64,000 bases of DNA from Corynespora cassiicola. Taxonomy: Eukaryota > Ascomycota > Dothideomycetes > Pleosporales > Corynesporascaceae. Positions 46,681 through 58,631 of the stretch are shown in pieces. The stretch spans positions 3,782,001 to 3,846,000 of the forward strand of contig JAEUWY010000004.1 in assembly GCA_022059125.1 (NCBI GenBank). The letters are read 5' to 3'. A model generated the notes under the pieces. The model made no database searches and was not told the origin of the DNA. It was given only the letters and a program-made list of their open reading frames with translations. Numbering within the stretch: position 1 is the stretch's first letter; each line of letters begins with the position of its first letter. The position numbers and the translations under genes are program-made.

Positions 46681-48738
46681 TCACTCCTCAACATGTGGCT
46701 GGATGGCTTCGACTTCTACTTTGGCCTCTTCCCATGCCGCCTGGCTGCGCCGCGCCCAGTCGATGTGGCATTGTGCAAACTCCATCTGGACCATGTCAGC
46801 TTGTATCACCAGAGTCAAGTGGCGAATTTCTCCTACCATATACCGCCTTAGGTCGTTCTCCTTTTCCTCCTGGAACCGTCTCAAGTCCTTCATAACAGCA
46901 CCACTAGCATCCTTGGTATCTGTTTCTGCAACGTGTATTGCTTGCTCGAGCTGGACAGCGTTAGTCTGTGCCGTGCCGTGCCTGCTGGCGGGCTTTTAAT
47001 ATGTACCTGTTGTAAACTCTCCCGTGTTTTTCCAATCTGATCTCTCCTAGTCCTCTCGGGATCAACATCGGCCATGCCACGGAAGGCATGGGTTATCGGA
47101 CCAAAAAGCTTGCTCGTGACAAAATTGCCGCTCGCGCTCTTCTTGTGCATACTCGTCGGTGACGGCGTTTCTGGAGTACCTTGCGACGACGATGGAGGCT
47201 GCTCGCCATGTGTGGGTGGAAAGTCCGAGTCTATTGAGGCCGTGTCTTCCTCCGGCCGCCTCTCCTGGCCAGCACTGCGTTGTGAGCTATTTGACACGGA
47301 ACGATTCCGCGCTGGAGCATGTCCAACGCCGCTCAGATGTTGCTCCAGACGTTTCGCCTCAGCCTCGCTGCGCTCCAACGACTCCAGCAGAGCGCGCTTC
47401 TTCTCCAGCTCATCCTTGGTCATCTCCTCTTGTATGCGCTTGAGCACTCGGTACCGCAAAACGCTCCTAACGACTCCAGCGAATTGTGCGCTCTCGCGCA
47501 TGGGCTCAGCAAAGCTCGCACTGAGCGACGACGACAATTCTGCTGTGGCAATGTACGTCTGATCGACCGCCTGGCCAGTCTTTTCAATTGCCGCGGCGAG
47601 TGTCTGCGACTGCTCAGAGAGCGAAAAGGCATTGAACCTGGCGCCCAGCTCCGCCATGTCCTCACCCAAGGCCGACAGATGCGACAAAGTCCGGCGGTTC
47701 ACCTTCTCCATGCTGCCCTGCAAAAGCGTCTCTAGCTCCTTTGACGACGTCTCAAAGTTTACAAAGTACGGATCGAGCTCTTCTTCTGACAAATTCTTTG
47801 TTTCTGGAGGAAAGCGGCCAAAGACTTGCGGACCTGGTATAGTGTGAGCAGCCGCCGAGGGCGTGGCAGCGTAGCTAGGCGGTGCGGTAGGAGTACCTGA
47901 ATTCGACGTGGTTCCGGGCGTCTTCAACTTTGCAGAGGCAGCGGGTATGGGCAGGTAGCTGTGGGCTTGCGACGGGTTCGCGGGGTCGAGCGGCGGGGCC
48001 TTCAGCACATTCTTGGGGATATTGGACACTGGCGGGGCGTGGATGACTTCGTTCCAGCTAGCTGTAGGTTCGAGGAAGCGCCAAAAGACGCCGTCATCCA
48101 GCACGTCGGCCATGCGTCGGCAGCGATTCAGGAAGACCGCCAGCATGCGCTTGCGCAGCTCTATTATGCCCGCATCCTCCTTAGCCTTGGTGGGCTTCGC
48201 GGCATAGTCTGCCATTGAGTGCTTCTCGGGAATCGGGGGAATGATGAGGGTGGGATGCAGGCTGACCAGCGTCTGGCGCAGCGACGCAAACTCGGAGTAG
48301 CGGCGGCGCACCTCGAGGCCGCCCGTGTTGATGGTGTAGGCAATGTAGCCTCCGCCGCCCTCGAGGTTCTTGCCCGCATACGTGATAAGGATGGGCGATC
48401 CTGGGTTCTCGTATAGCCACTGCTCGACGCGGCTATCGTATCCGCCCTTCTTGGGGGCAACGCGCTCGGCTTGCTCGGGGTCCTCGTTGTAGTCGACATC
48501 GCTCATATCACGCTGCGATATGTACTCGGGCGAGTCCAGCGCAGGCGAGGAAGCCTCGGAAGGGGGCGTGGCGGGGCGGTAGGGCACTGGGTCGCTGCAA
48601 TTAGCTTCGAGAGAGCGGACATGATGCGGACATGGCAGCCTTACGAGCGCCGGGCGAGGTCAGGCCGGGGACATCGGAGGAATTGGAGTCGTGGCGGGCA
48701 AAGGAGCCGTACGGGTTGTTGTCCTCGTCGTCCCACAT
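46681..48738 (-). CDS. PX-BAR sorting nexin, Snx41/Atg20 family
   Basis: Exon 1 is 48738-48645, encoding MWDDEDNNPYGSFARHDSNS and following residues. Exon 2 is about 48604-47007, and exon 3 is 46950-46681. Together they give about 653 residues. The PX domain follows a disordered Asp/Glu-rich leader. It shows ILITYAGKNLEGGGGYIAYT, the lipid-binding RRRYSEFASLR and the proline loop PPIPEKHS. A Pro/Ser/Thr linker and a long BAR region follow, with coiled coil around EEMTKDELEKKRALLESLE. The final exon adds the last BAR helix (LEQAIHVAETDTKDASGAV). These proteins form a PI3P-binding dimer used in selective autophagy and endosome retrieval. I favour Snx41 but cannot exclude Atg20. Intron 1 is unresolved: the 40-nt version ending AAG keeps frame, while the CAG at 48597-48595 does not. 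Confidence 0.86.
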
Positions 48739-49214
48739 GGCGGCGGGCGAAGGCGGGTTGGGGCGGCGGGGGAGGTTCTAGGTAAGGTGTGTTGGGGGAG
48801 CTTGGGCGCGGCGGGGATGGGCAGAGGAGTGGTCGGTGGTAGTGCTGAGGGCTGAAGCTCGCGCCTGGATGTGGATCTCGCCAGCATAGCCGCGGTGACG
48901 TTGTGCCAAGCCTCACCAGCCACAGCTGGGCGACGCTCCGGAGCTGCACCCTAGGTCAGACGGCACAACAACACTTCTGTTACGCATCGTGTGCCCCTGG
49001 AACAATCCTCTGCACATGTATCTACCCCGTCGCTGTCATTCTGCTTTGTCAAGTCGTGACAGCACACATCAAACCATCTTCACTGCAATCTGAAACCCCC
49101 ACTATCAACCTTGTGTATCGAATCTACATCCTGCTTCAAGTAGAAAATCGTATCAAAATCAATTTCCATTAATATCAGAACCTATTTCTGCCATGTCTAT
49201 ATGTTATAGATTCT
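48739..49214. other. Intergenic region
   Basis: Promoter side of the sorting nexin, and 3' flank of the next minus-strand gene. GC-rich to about 48950, then AT-richer. No gene seen. Confidence 0.45.
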
Positions 49215-51000
49215 CTATCCATCACGATTACTATCCACCTTACTAGACTCACTCAAATTGCCTTGTCCGCTCCAATCCTGTGCCGCAGCACATTTTTCAA
49301 GCCCCATAACAATAGTAGAAGGCAAACCCCCCATACCATGATATTTATATCCCATTGAATCACCTACTACTACGCTCCCAGAATCCTGATCAGACGGCTC
49401 TTCATATACGATCGGCCCCGCGCTCAACAATATAGTTGCCCTTCCGCCACCCGGACCATTCTCAACCGCATCATCGAGCTTGGAATCATCCATCTCTTCA
49501 CAGATAAGACTTGAACTAGATTGAATCTTTCCTTCTCTCTCCCCATCTACAATCCCAGTACTCCCGCCGGCATCCACCTCTTCTTTCTCCACATCTGTAA
49601 CCCTCGGCATTCCCTGCTCCTCCATCTCCTTCTCGTGCTCCCTCTCTCGAACGCTCGCCTTCTCATCCTTTGGTACCGTCTCACTTCGTCGTACCGTCAC
49701 ACTCCGTTTCACCCCCCCTCGCCCTCTTCCACTCCTCACATACTCCCACCCCGCCTTGCTAGTACCTATCACAACGTCAGCACCGCTCTCAACCCCTCGC
49801 AGCCCCCCATCCTATTCACCGAGCTCACCAGACATTAGGGGGAAGGCGAGGAGCATTACTCTGCGACATCCACCCATCCGCCCACCCGCTCTCTCGCGGA
49901 GCATACCTGTTCAATCCTCGACCCCGGCCATATCCCTGGCCGCCCTCGAACCCCCCAACCCCCATCCAGTCTCTCGGATGCGACGTCGGCCCCTCGTCCC
50001 AGCTCGGCCGCTGGAACTGCGGGTACTGCGGGAACTGGAACGCAGCCCGGTGGATGGTGCGCGGGATGAAGGGGCGTGGGAGCGAGTGTGTGGTGCCGCT
50101 GTCGGGGCCGGAGGAGCTTGAGGGGAGGGCGCTGGAGGTGCTATCTTCGCTGTCGCTGTCCGAGGAGTCGAGTTCGATGATGCGGCCGCGGTCGCGCTCA
50201 CGATCGAGGGCTTCGAGGATGATGGGCGGGTAGGAGTCGCAAATGTGGATAAAGTCTGTTCGGCGCGGGGTGGGGTCGTAGATGCTGGGTTCGTCGACGG
50301 CGGAATCGTAGTCGTCTGGGAGTTCTTGGACCTGGCCGGGGACGGGCTCGGCGGGGTTTCCTGCGAGTGCTGGGGACATGGGGAGTGAGGTTGGGAATTG
50401 GTTGGCCATTTGTGGAGCAAACATTTGCTGGCCCATGGCCTGTGGCATCATGAACGGGGCTGCCGGCATTTGGGCTGCCATCTGAGGAAGCATCTGCGGC
50501 ATCATGGGAGGAGCCATGGGGTGATGCATTTGAGGCCCCATCGGTAGGCCCATCGGTGGGCGCATAGGAGAGCCCATTGGCATGTTCATGCCTTGCCCAA
50601 ATCCCATCGGCGGCCTCATATGTGCCCCCCTGGGACTCAAGATGGGAGCCATATCCACAAAACCCCTCCCTCGATACCGTCCATCATTCTTTAATCCGTA
50701 ATCTCCTTCCGCTCCCTGGACCGCATGTCCCTGCATCTCGTTCCTTACCACAATATTCTGCTCCATGTTTCGCCTCCTAGACCTCGAGCGTCGGCGCCTC
50801 GACCTCGCGTAAAACCTCCTTCTGCTCCCAAGCTCGTATCCATAGTCTTCTCTAGGATAATATATCCAACGGAACATTTGTCCCATGTGAATGCATCGGC
50901 AGTACACGTATCGGCGCAAAACGTACGCAGCGCAGAAGAGAAGTGCAGTTCCAAAGATGGCGGAGGTGGAGATGGCAACAATGAGGCCGGGGCTCGTCAT
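49215..51000 (-). CDS. N-terminally anchored membrane protein with Met/Pro-rich repeats
   Basis: Exons 51000-49829 and 49758-49215, split by a 70-nt intron (GTGAGC, branch GCTGAC, TAG), give 571 residues. One membrane helix lies at residues ~5-28 (LIVAISTSAIFGTALLFCAA). It is followed by a Cys/Arg-rich juxtamembrane patch (YCRC) and an RRRRSRSRRR stretch. With a five-residue N-tail and a positive following region, the bulk is probably cytosolic. Residues ~130-205 are a run of Met-Pro-Gly-type repeats (PMGLPMGPQM, MAPPMMPQML). A DDYDSAVDEPSIYD region and a Ser/Asp-rich acidic block follow. The tail is Glu/Arg-rich. I recognise no family. Low-complexity composition and one clean intron suggest a real but fast-evolving gene. 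Confidence 0.7.
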
Positions 51001-51363
51001 CGCGAAAGAAGAGCCCCAGCTTGTGATAGCCTAACGAGAGTATGGACAAAAGGTATCTTGGATACAAATAATTGAAGTCAAATTCACGGACTGGGTATCA
51101 TCCCCTCGAGATTCTGTCCGAAAACAAAAGAGAGGGCGAAAACCCCACGAAGACATATTCCCTGGCAAAAGCCTACAGCAAACAAATCCTTCTCTGGGGT
51201 CAAGCAAGCAAAACAAAAAAAATTCTTACACGCTGTTACACAACAGGTATCGTACAACTCCCCCAAGAGCAAACTCCCCCCTCGTCCGTCACACGAAATG
51301 CTCATGAAGTACTCCTCCCCCATCATCCCCAAAACCTCACTAATTCACAACGTTAGCCACACC
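51001..51363. other. Spacer between two tandem minus-strand membrane-protein genes
   Basis: 363 bases, somewhat AT-rich. No coding signal. Confidence 0.5.
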
Positions 51364-51648
51364 CTAAAACTTCACCCTCTTCTTCTCCCTCTCCTTCTCC
51401 CTCCCCTCCCTCTCCCTCCTTGTACTCACCTCCTCACCCCTCCCTCCCCTCCTTTCCCCTCCCCCACCGCCACTGCTGCTACTCCCCTGCCGCCCACCCC
51501 GCTGCGCCTCCACATCGCGCCTGTACATCAACTCGTGCACCTCTGCGCTCACGGCGCGAGAGCACGCCTTGTACAGGCACCACGCAAAGAGGACGGCGAA
51601 GGCGATGGTGAGGAGGAAGGCGATGGCGATGGTGTCGCGAGGTTTCAT
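51364..51648 (-). CDS. Small single-pass membrane protein, function unknown
   Basis: From ATG 51648 a 94-residue product starts MKPRDT, then a membrane helix (IAIAFLLTIAFAVLFAWCLY, residues ~7-26). A Cys/Arg juxtamembrane stretch (KACSRAV), a helical HELMYRRDVEAQ segment and a Gly/Ser/Arg/Glu-rich tail follow. An in-frame extension to 51801 exists but looks like leader sequence. The tail is encoded by nearly pure purine codons (GGA, GAG, AGG), as at the ends of other genes here. It resembles its downstream neighbour in layout: a tiny N-tail, one helix, then Cys/Arg. It lacks any domain I know. It could be a fortuitous frame, but the helix and basic flank make a gene more likely. Confidence 0.5.
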   Translation of the reverse strand: MKPRDTIAIAFLLTIAFAVLFAWCLYKACSRAVSAEVHELMYRRDVEAQRGGRQGSSSSGGGGGERRGGRGEEVSTRREREGREKEREKKRVKF

Positions 51649-52492
51649 GTTTGCGGTTGTAAGTGTGGATGTATGTGTGGAGGTGTGTAGATGAGGTACT
51701 GTTGGTAGCGAGATGCGCAGACTGGACTGCGGAGAGAGGTGTGTATGTCGCTGGCTGAATTGGGAGATGAGAGCGCTGGTAGCTGGGTAGGCTTGTCGCA
51801 AATAGATGGTGTGAGTGTGTATTGGGCTTGTGCAGCTGCAGTGTGTGCGTCTGAGGATGTCTACGTGGGCGGTGGAGAGTGGAAGAGGGACCCAAAGGTT
51901 TTGTTTTGGAAGGTGGAGTGCAAGTATTTATATCATAAGGGGCGCGCGTTTGTAGGAGTGAAAGCGTCGAAGTGAAAGTGGACGCGCCTGGGTGCGTGTA
52001 AACAGAGACTGTTGTGTGTGGGAAGGGGGGCGTTGGCGGTGCGGGCGACGGGCGAGACGGCATGCTCACTTGCGGATTTACAAGCACACAGTCGGACGGA
52101 ACGGAACAGTCTGCTGGATAGTCCGAGCGTGGAAGACTTGAGCATTCCGTTGGCATAGATGTTCTGTGCTGGAAGCAACCCAGGACAGTGCGATGTTCTC
52201 CATCCCATCTAAGCGTGTGCACACCTCGTCCACTGCTGTAGAAATTCAGGATGCCCTTTAGACGTCGACCATCTATCATTCAAAGTCCATGAATCATCCC
52301 ATAAGCTGGGTACAAGAAACTAATAATACCTCGCATCGAATGTCAATACAAATAACAGCAGGTTCATGGCACATCATTCTCCCCGAGAAACCGATTGTCA
52401 AATCCCAACCAGGCAACACCGATAATGCATATATGCAGATTGTTCCTTTCCATCTCTTCCGCTTCCTCTTATATTCCTCCTCATGTTCTGTT
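51649..52492. other. Intergenic region, 0.84 kb
   Basis: 5' flank of the small membrane protein and 3' flank of the zinc transporter. It contains TG-rich segments (51660-51860). No gene supported. Confidence 0.45.
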
Positions 52493-54231
52493 CTACGCCG
52501 TAAGCGCCGAACTCAGTCCCAAGATGCCCATACCAGCAAACGCACTCACAAAGCACAAGCGCTTCGAGTGTGTGAGATCCAAGCTTTCACTGAGCAACTG
52601 CAAGCTAACCATGGCCATTATGCCAGCTGTAGCTGCGAAGAGGATTCCGTACGCCATATCTCCAGGCTCCCCATCGCCAGGCTCACGGCCTCTGGAAGCA
52701 ATCTTGAACCACAAAGCTGCAACCCCCGCTCCAAGCGGTTGGCTCACGCCGCCGAGCAGTGCAGACCAAAACATTGCTTTCCAGCGCGAGTTTATGGCAA
52801 GGTAGAGAGGAAGGGCCATGGCGAAGCCCTCGGTGATATTGTGGATAAAAAGAGCGAGAAAGATGGATACGCCGAGGGTAGGGTTTGCATGATTCGTAGC
52901 ATATGTTATGAATCCCTCGGGGATTTTATGAAGAGCAATGGCGCAGGAAGTCTGCAGGCCAATGGAGAGGAAAACATTGGTGGGAACGTGGTGATGATGC
53001 GTATGGTGGCTGTGAGCAGAGGCCTTGGAGCCAGACGAGGCGTATGATGAATGGGAAGCGATGGAATCCGATGATGCCTGCTTGCGCAGATTAGACGTGG
53101 GAACGTGTGCGTGTCCGTTGGAGCGAAGACTCGCTACCGAGTTCTCCATGGTTGCAGGGCCGGATTGGGTGGGCGTCAGTGGGTTTGTCGCGTCAACGCC
53201 CTGCAGCAAAGGTTGTCGCTCGTGCGGAGCCGTCTGTGTACGGAGTCCTGCAGGTCGCATGAGCGCTCTAGAAGAGCTAGAGTGGAGCCGCGGCGGGCGG
53301 GCATGTACGACGTTCTTGAAGCACTCCGTCCCGCATGGATCCGAATATCCAAAGCATTGCCCGTTCTCATCGCAAAACTGTTTGGACCCCGTCAAGACTT
53401 GCGACACTTTGGACGAAATCTGCATATGTAAAGACGGCCTCCGTGAAAGCGGCTGCGAATCGCTCGTCCCATAGGACCGCAAGCCTTCGCCGTCCGAACT
53501 TGCATCCATCTGCGGAAGTCCCCTCCTGGACTCTTGCATAGGCTTCTGGGCAGCATGGGAGTGCGGGTGAGGATGCGAATGGGGATGTCCTGCCTCTTCA
53601 TCCTCTAGCTTTCCCTCCTCTTCATCGTGCTCGTGGTCGCAATCAACCACCGAGTGTGGTATATACTGATGTAGAATCTGAGACAGGATGGAGATCACGA
53701 ACGCACCAGCCAAAAAGCACGCAATTAGCAACAAAGTGGCATGCTTGGGGCCTAGCCCTCCCTTTTCCAAATATCTCTTTGCAGACGGCAGCATGCTGTA
53801 CAAGGCGGAGAAGATCTGCATCCGTCAGAGTAAGTCATGTGACGTCAAAACGATGCAAGGTGCATGGTGGCGGCAACAGTGCAAAGTGAACCAAGAATGT
53901 ACACACCATGACCCCAAATGACAAGCTCAGCCCCGAAGAAAGGAACAGATTGCTGTCTTCAATCTTGAAGTTCTTCTTGCCGGGAAACAGCCTCACGATG
54001 AGATCGACGCATATTATCGACGCTGCAGGTACACACAAAACGGTTTAGCCACAAAGAAGCTCACAGAGCCGTCGCAAAGCGACTTGGGACAAACATACCT
54101 CCAAATGTGCATGCTGGACAGTGGTCAGTTTGAACGTTTTCCAGAGGATTGTGTTGCCTGCAGACTGCCGACTTACCTATGCCGCTCACGGCGGCCATGA
54201 TCCACCCGCGCGCGTCATTGTCGAGCCCCAT
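52493..54231 (-). CDS. ZIP-family zinc transporter, Zrt3-like
   Basis: Four exons (54231-54177, 54113-54099, 54022-53907, 53815-52493), introns of 63, 76 and 91 nt, give 502 residues. Exon 2 is only 15 nt; it encodes CTFG plus shared codons. Membrane segments flank two His-rich cytosolic or luminal loops (HPHSHPHPHSHAA and HSHHTHHHH). The metal-binding ZIP helices carry HKIPEGF and HNITEGFAMA. The long His-rich middle with a Cys cluster (FCDENGQCFGYSDPCGTEC) resembles fungal Zrt3-type vacuolar exporters that move zinc from vacuole to cytosol. Location is inferred from that resemblance. The start MGLDNDARGWIM and helix SGIACTFGASIICVDLIVRL only appear after splicing. Confidence 0.9.
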
Positions 54232-54965
54232 GGTCGGTTTCTTCCCGCCTCGACGGCCGTGACGCCAAGATGCGCTTTGGTGCAGAGATTTGCGTGGCAC
54301 AGGTTGCAGCGGCGGAGGTCCGGGATTCAATAAAGCAGCTCATGCAGCTGCAAAAAGGACACAGCGAGAACGAATACCATAAGATGTTGACTGAAGCTGG
54401 GAAGACGAGGCGCTGGTGATGGCCGGGCGATTACCCTGATGTCCAGTCTGCGTTACAGGCTCTGAGATCTGATTAGCGCCTTGGCGATAATCACGTGGGT
54501 CAGCCGAATCACTCGCACTGGGATTGGGTAGCAGAGCTAGCATCGACTACGACGTGTCACCGGACCTAGAAAGCGTGGTTGCATGGACGCACCTGGCAGC
54601 TCACATGCTTGCCCAAATAAAATCGAGAGCAAAGGGGTGTGGAAGGAATTGTTTGATTGGCATAGCAGTGCTATGAGGCGCATTACGACTTGGGTCTGCC
54701 AGTCCTATACCAAGGAAGCGGCTGCGTTATCCTGACTCTGCCCTCACCGCCCGAAATTCTTCAATACACCGCCAAATCTAAAGTACCACCCGGGTCCAAT
54801 TGTTGTCCGTGTCTAATCTCCGCAATAGAGCGCCGACGCTATGCAAACTGAGAAAACGAAAGAAGGCGACCGCTGTACGGTGCGATGCTGTTATCATAAG
54901 ACAGGGTCGAATTTAGTAAAAAAAGAAGGAAATGGTCGTGAAAGATAAAGTTCGAAAAAAAGAAA
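54232..54965. other. Intergenic region, 0.73 kb
   Basis: Upstream of the zinc transporter and downstream of the glycosyltransferase. No coding signal or repeat. Confidence 0.5.
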
Positions 54966-56611
54966 TCATTTCATCGGAGGCCGCGGTGGGGTGATTTTCC
55001 TCCACTTGCCCTCTCCGTCTTCGGGCTTTTCGTTCAAAACGAGCAGGTTCCGTCCTCCACAGAAACCTCCAGGAGTGACTGTGCGCGTGTGGTTCTGGTA
55101 GTGGCCGCTGAGATCCTCCTTGGTAGCATTTGGAGAAAAGGCACGGACTGGGTCGTCGAACACCCAAACGCGATCCGTGATGGTCTCGCCGGGCTCTTCA
55201 GTCTGCCGCGGGTTGAACTGGGGAAAGCCCACCCAGTAGTTGAGTATGTTATGAATGACCGAATAGAGACGCTCGGGACGACGGATGATTTTGAGCCAGG
55301 ACAGCGTCTTGGTGTCATAGGCCACGCGGATGTATGGATTCATGTAGATACCGGACTCCTGCGGCATTCCAAGGCCGGTCCGTCGGTATTGGAGGTCGCC
55401 ATTGACAAGACAACACTCGGATGACTCCCAGAATACGTCTTCTTCGTATCGGAAACGAAGCGGCGGGAATACAGACTTGGGCATGGTGGAGAGCGAAGTT
55501 GTATTCTCGGTCTCGAAAGGAGCTTGGTCCTGGAACCACTTTGCTTCAAAGGCGGTCATGCCGCCCCAGCAGCTCCGCACTCGGACCGCATCCGTGCCCG
55601 AGAGCACATCGTTTCTGCTCGTAGCCGTGCCTGCACTAGTGAACCAGGGGTAGAAAGGTATGCCCATGTTATATCCATCCATGTCGCGGGTCGCGAAGCG
55701 GTCGTAAAATTTGAAGGCGTTTATGAAGTCGACGGCACAGGCGGCACCGTAGTTGGGGCGGCCGCTCGCGTCGACGTTTGTGGAGAAGAGGAGCTGGGCG
55801 GCGTCGAGGGGGTTGAAGTTGACATCGTTGATGTACAGTATCCTGTCGAATCGCACATCGCTCGTATCCAGTGGTGCTAATGCGCGGTTGCGTACCTCAG
55901 CCAAGAAGGCGATCCTTTTGATTTTCCTTTCTCCGGTCGGCAGAGTAACGCGGGGCAACGTGTTGATGTCGAGGTCCTCGAAGACGACAGTAGCATTGCC
56001 TAATAAGTTAGAAGAAATTCCTCGATCCAAGGGAGTCATATCATACAGGTTGTGCGCTCCCTGAACTCGACCAGCGACTGCTTGGTAGCAGGGTCTGGGT
56101 CGTTTTCGTACAAGCTCAAGTGAACGTTATCGGGTCCCAACAAGTCCACCAGCTCCAGAACCGACTTTCCCCAAGCGCCAGATGTCAATGTGCCGTTCTG
56201 TTCGTAGATGGATGCTGCGATGAAAATCTTTTCGTTTCGCACATTGGCCCTGCCCAGAGCATCGCTGCCGAGCACGCGCTGTCGCAGCTCATTGTAGTGG
56301 GCAGGGGCGTTGGTGTATGATGGGAAGAAGGTGCCAACGAAGAGGACGAGGAAGAGACAGACGTATGGGAAGAAGAATACGGTCCAATAGAGGAGCCGCA
56401 GGATAGACCGCTTCCTTCGGCGTGGAGTGACGTAGTGCGCGTAGACGGACGGGTTGGTGAGTTGGTCGACCTTGGGCAGCGTTTCAGCAAGAAAATTCAG
56501 CCATGACGAGTTGGAGGCATGGCGCTCGAGGTCTGCAAAGTCGTGCGACTCTGAAGACGCGCGCGGCAGGAGCTCATAGTCGTGCGCGGCCGAGCGAAGG
56601 AGGTTGGACAT
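54966..56611 (-). CDS. GT69 mannosyltransferase (CAP59/CMT1-type)
   Basis: Exons 56611-56047 and 55999-54966 join across a 47-nt intron (GTATGA, branch TCTAAC, TTAG), giving 532 residues. A type II topology is clear: a ~70-residue cytosolic N-tail, then a membrane helix (LLYWTVFFFPYVCLFLVLFV), then a luminal catalytic part. Diagnostic parts are NEKIFIAASIYEQNGTL, the GPDNVHLSLYENDPDPAT segment and RILYINDVNFNPLDAAQLL. The CAP59-like CWGGMTAFEAKWF motif follows. The family includes alpha-1,3-mannosyltransferases of the Golgi that build wall or capsular glycans in fungi. The exact acceptor cannot be inferred. It ends in a lysine/proline-rich tail. Confidence 0.92.
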
Positions 56612-58631
56612 GGAGGTTGAGGTAACTGGGTATGAGGCTGGCGTGGGGCTCCGTCATCAAGGGGGTGGGACGGATGCGACGCAGCAGCAGCGGTCAGTCG
56701 AAGAGGGCGGGCGCGGGAGGAGCAGAAGTGGCCATGCAGGCCAGGGGCGGGAGCGTAGTATTTCAACGAGGTTGATGGACCCTTTTGGCCGTTGCAAAGA
56801 TGGGTCGCAAATGGGGCTCGGAGACGCATCGCTCATGTATGCCGATACGGGGGTCGGAGGAGCCCCGTGCCCCAAATCTCGGCCTCACGTCCCTAGCTAA
56901 GCCCCCTTGGTCGCTAGAGGGCGGGGCTGACTGCGCTGAAATTAACGCACTGCTGCACTCATTGCGGCTCGCTCCAGCTCGTTTGCCTCTACTGCTTTTC
57001 GTTTCTGGCTCGCTCAGCAGGAGTGGCATGCCAGACATGGCTACCTCGGTTGAAACATTGGTGAAGAGGCACTGTTCTGAGTCTAGCGGCGAATAAGTAA
57101 CGTATCGCACGCGTATTCGACTGTACCGGCTGCAGGGACCGTCGGTTGCAACTCTAATCCAAACCGGTGCAAGACGCGAACTGGACCTCCACAGCTTACG
57201 ACTCCACCGCCGCTGCACCATTCAAACGTATACCTTGGATCCAAACTCAGCCCCCTATCTGACAAGATGCATTGCGTAGGGCCTGCAGGTGGTGAGCCAC
57301 TGAGCCACTGAGCCCTTGTTTCCTTTTCGGGCGTGCCTCAGCGCCCTGCAAGCCGGAGGCCGATTGGCAGGATAGGCGTCATGCGGCGTTCCGCGAAGGT
57401 CCGCCTGTATGCAATTGAGTGACAAGTTCTAACGGCATTCCACTAACCTCGCAGCGTTCTGTGTGGCGGTCTGCGGTGGAGCCAAATATCTGGAGCCCTT
57501 GAAATACCCCGGCGGATGACAAGACGCTGAACACCCAATGCTATGGAAACAGCGAAAGCCCGCTGGAGAAGAGGTTGCCCTATCTTGCATCGGTTTTTGC
57601 CTTCTCCATCCGGAGGCGGGGCCGGATGGTAAGAGTGCTTGAAAATGCCCGGCGGAGAACAACGGATGGTCGGATGTTTGGATGGCGGCAAGTGATCTAG
57701 CTCCAAGCTCCAGTCTAGGTGCAAATTGCGGGCTGGTCCACCCTTTTTTCTGGCCCAGCTCTCATCCCCTTCCTATCGAAAAAGAAACCCGACGGACTCG
57801 GTCTTTTCGGTCATCCCATTATCCTGCATGGTGTAAGAGGAACAGCGGGGTTGAGAGCTTCAGGGTTCACCCTCCTCGTCGAGAGTAACGGTGGGTGCAG
57901 CCGGGCTGGACTACATCGCCGACTGCTCCCACTAAGCCGTGAAATGTATATTATCTTTTGTCTCCAAGTCTAGAGTCGAATGCCTGTGCCGCTATAGCCA
58001 AATGGGTGGCCCAACTCGGTGAGAGTCCAAAGGTATTGTCCGCGGGGACGACGATGGGCGCTGTACGAAAAGACGCAAAGTTGGGGCGTGAAGAAGTGCG
58101 AGTCAAGGGGGTGTAAGAAAAAAAGAGGGCAGTGGTGGTATACCACAAGAGGAAGGAGCAGTGATGGTTGTGATGTGGCGGGTGGTGCTTTCCGAAATGG
58201 CGTTTGCATGTTTACGTTGACCCGGCTCCTACCCCAAGAGACGGAATCGTTCATTCGACCATGAGAGGCGGTTTAGAAAACATTCTCGACGGCCTGTCCA
58301 CCAAGGCCCCAGGGCCTTCACGCGCGCACGACTGGGGATGCGGCAACAAACGCATGAGGATTTTCAGCACGAGCTGGCATTCGTCACTCAGGGCATCTCC
58401 TGCCTTTCACTCTCGTCAGGGCCTTTACTTGCACATTCGCCGGAGCGGTTGCCTGCTCTTTCACCTGCCCCTTCCGTACTCCCTCAAAACAAACCAGCCT
58501 CTCCGCCCACAACACCAGCAGCACGGCACCTCTCTCCTCCCGCCGCCCACGCCATCAGAAAATCCCCTCTAGCTCCACCCAACACACCAGTCTCCAAGCC
58601 AAACAACCCGTCCCTGCTGCTTGTATCCGAC
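56612..58631. other. Divergent intergenic region, 2 kb
   Basis: Contains promoters for GT69 (-) and the next gene (+). A direct repeat of GAGCCACT units lies at 57293-57315. Frames are short and mutually overlapping. The plus-strand frame from 58338 may be an in-frame N-terminal extension of the next gene. Confidence 0.45.
57293..57315 (+). repeat. Tandem GAGCCACT repeat
   Basis: Two full 8-bp units and a partial third, TGAGCCAC-TGAGCCAC-TGAGCCC. Confidence 0.6.
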
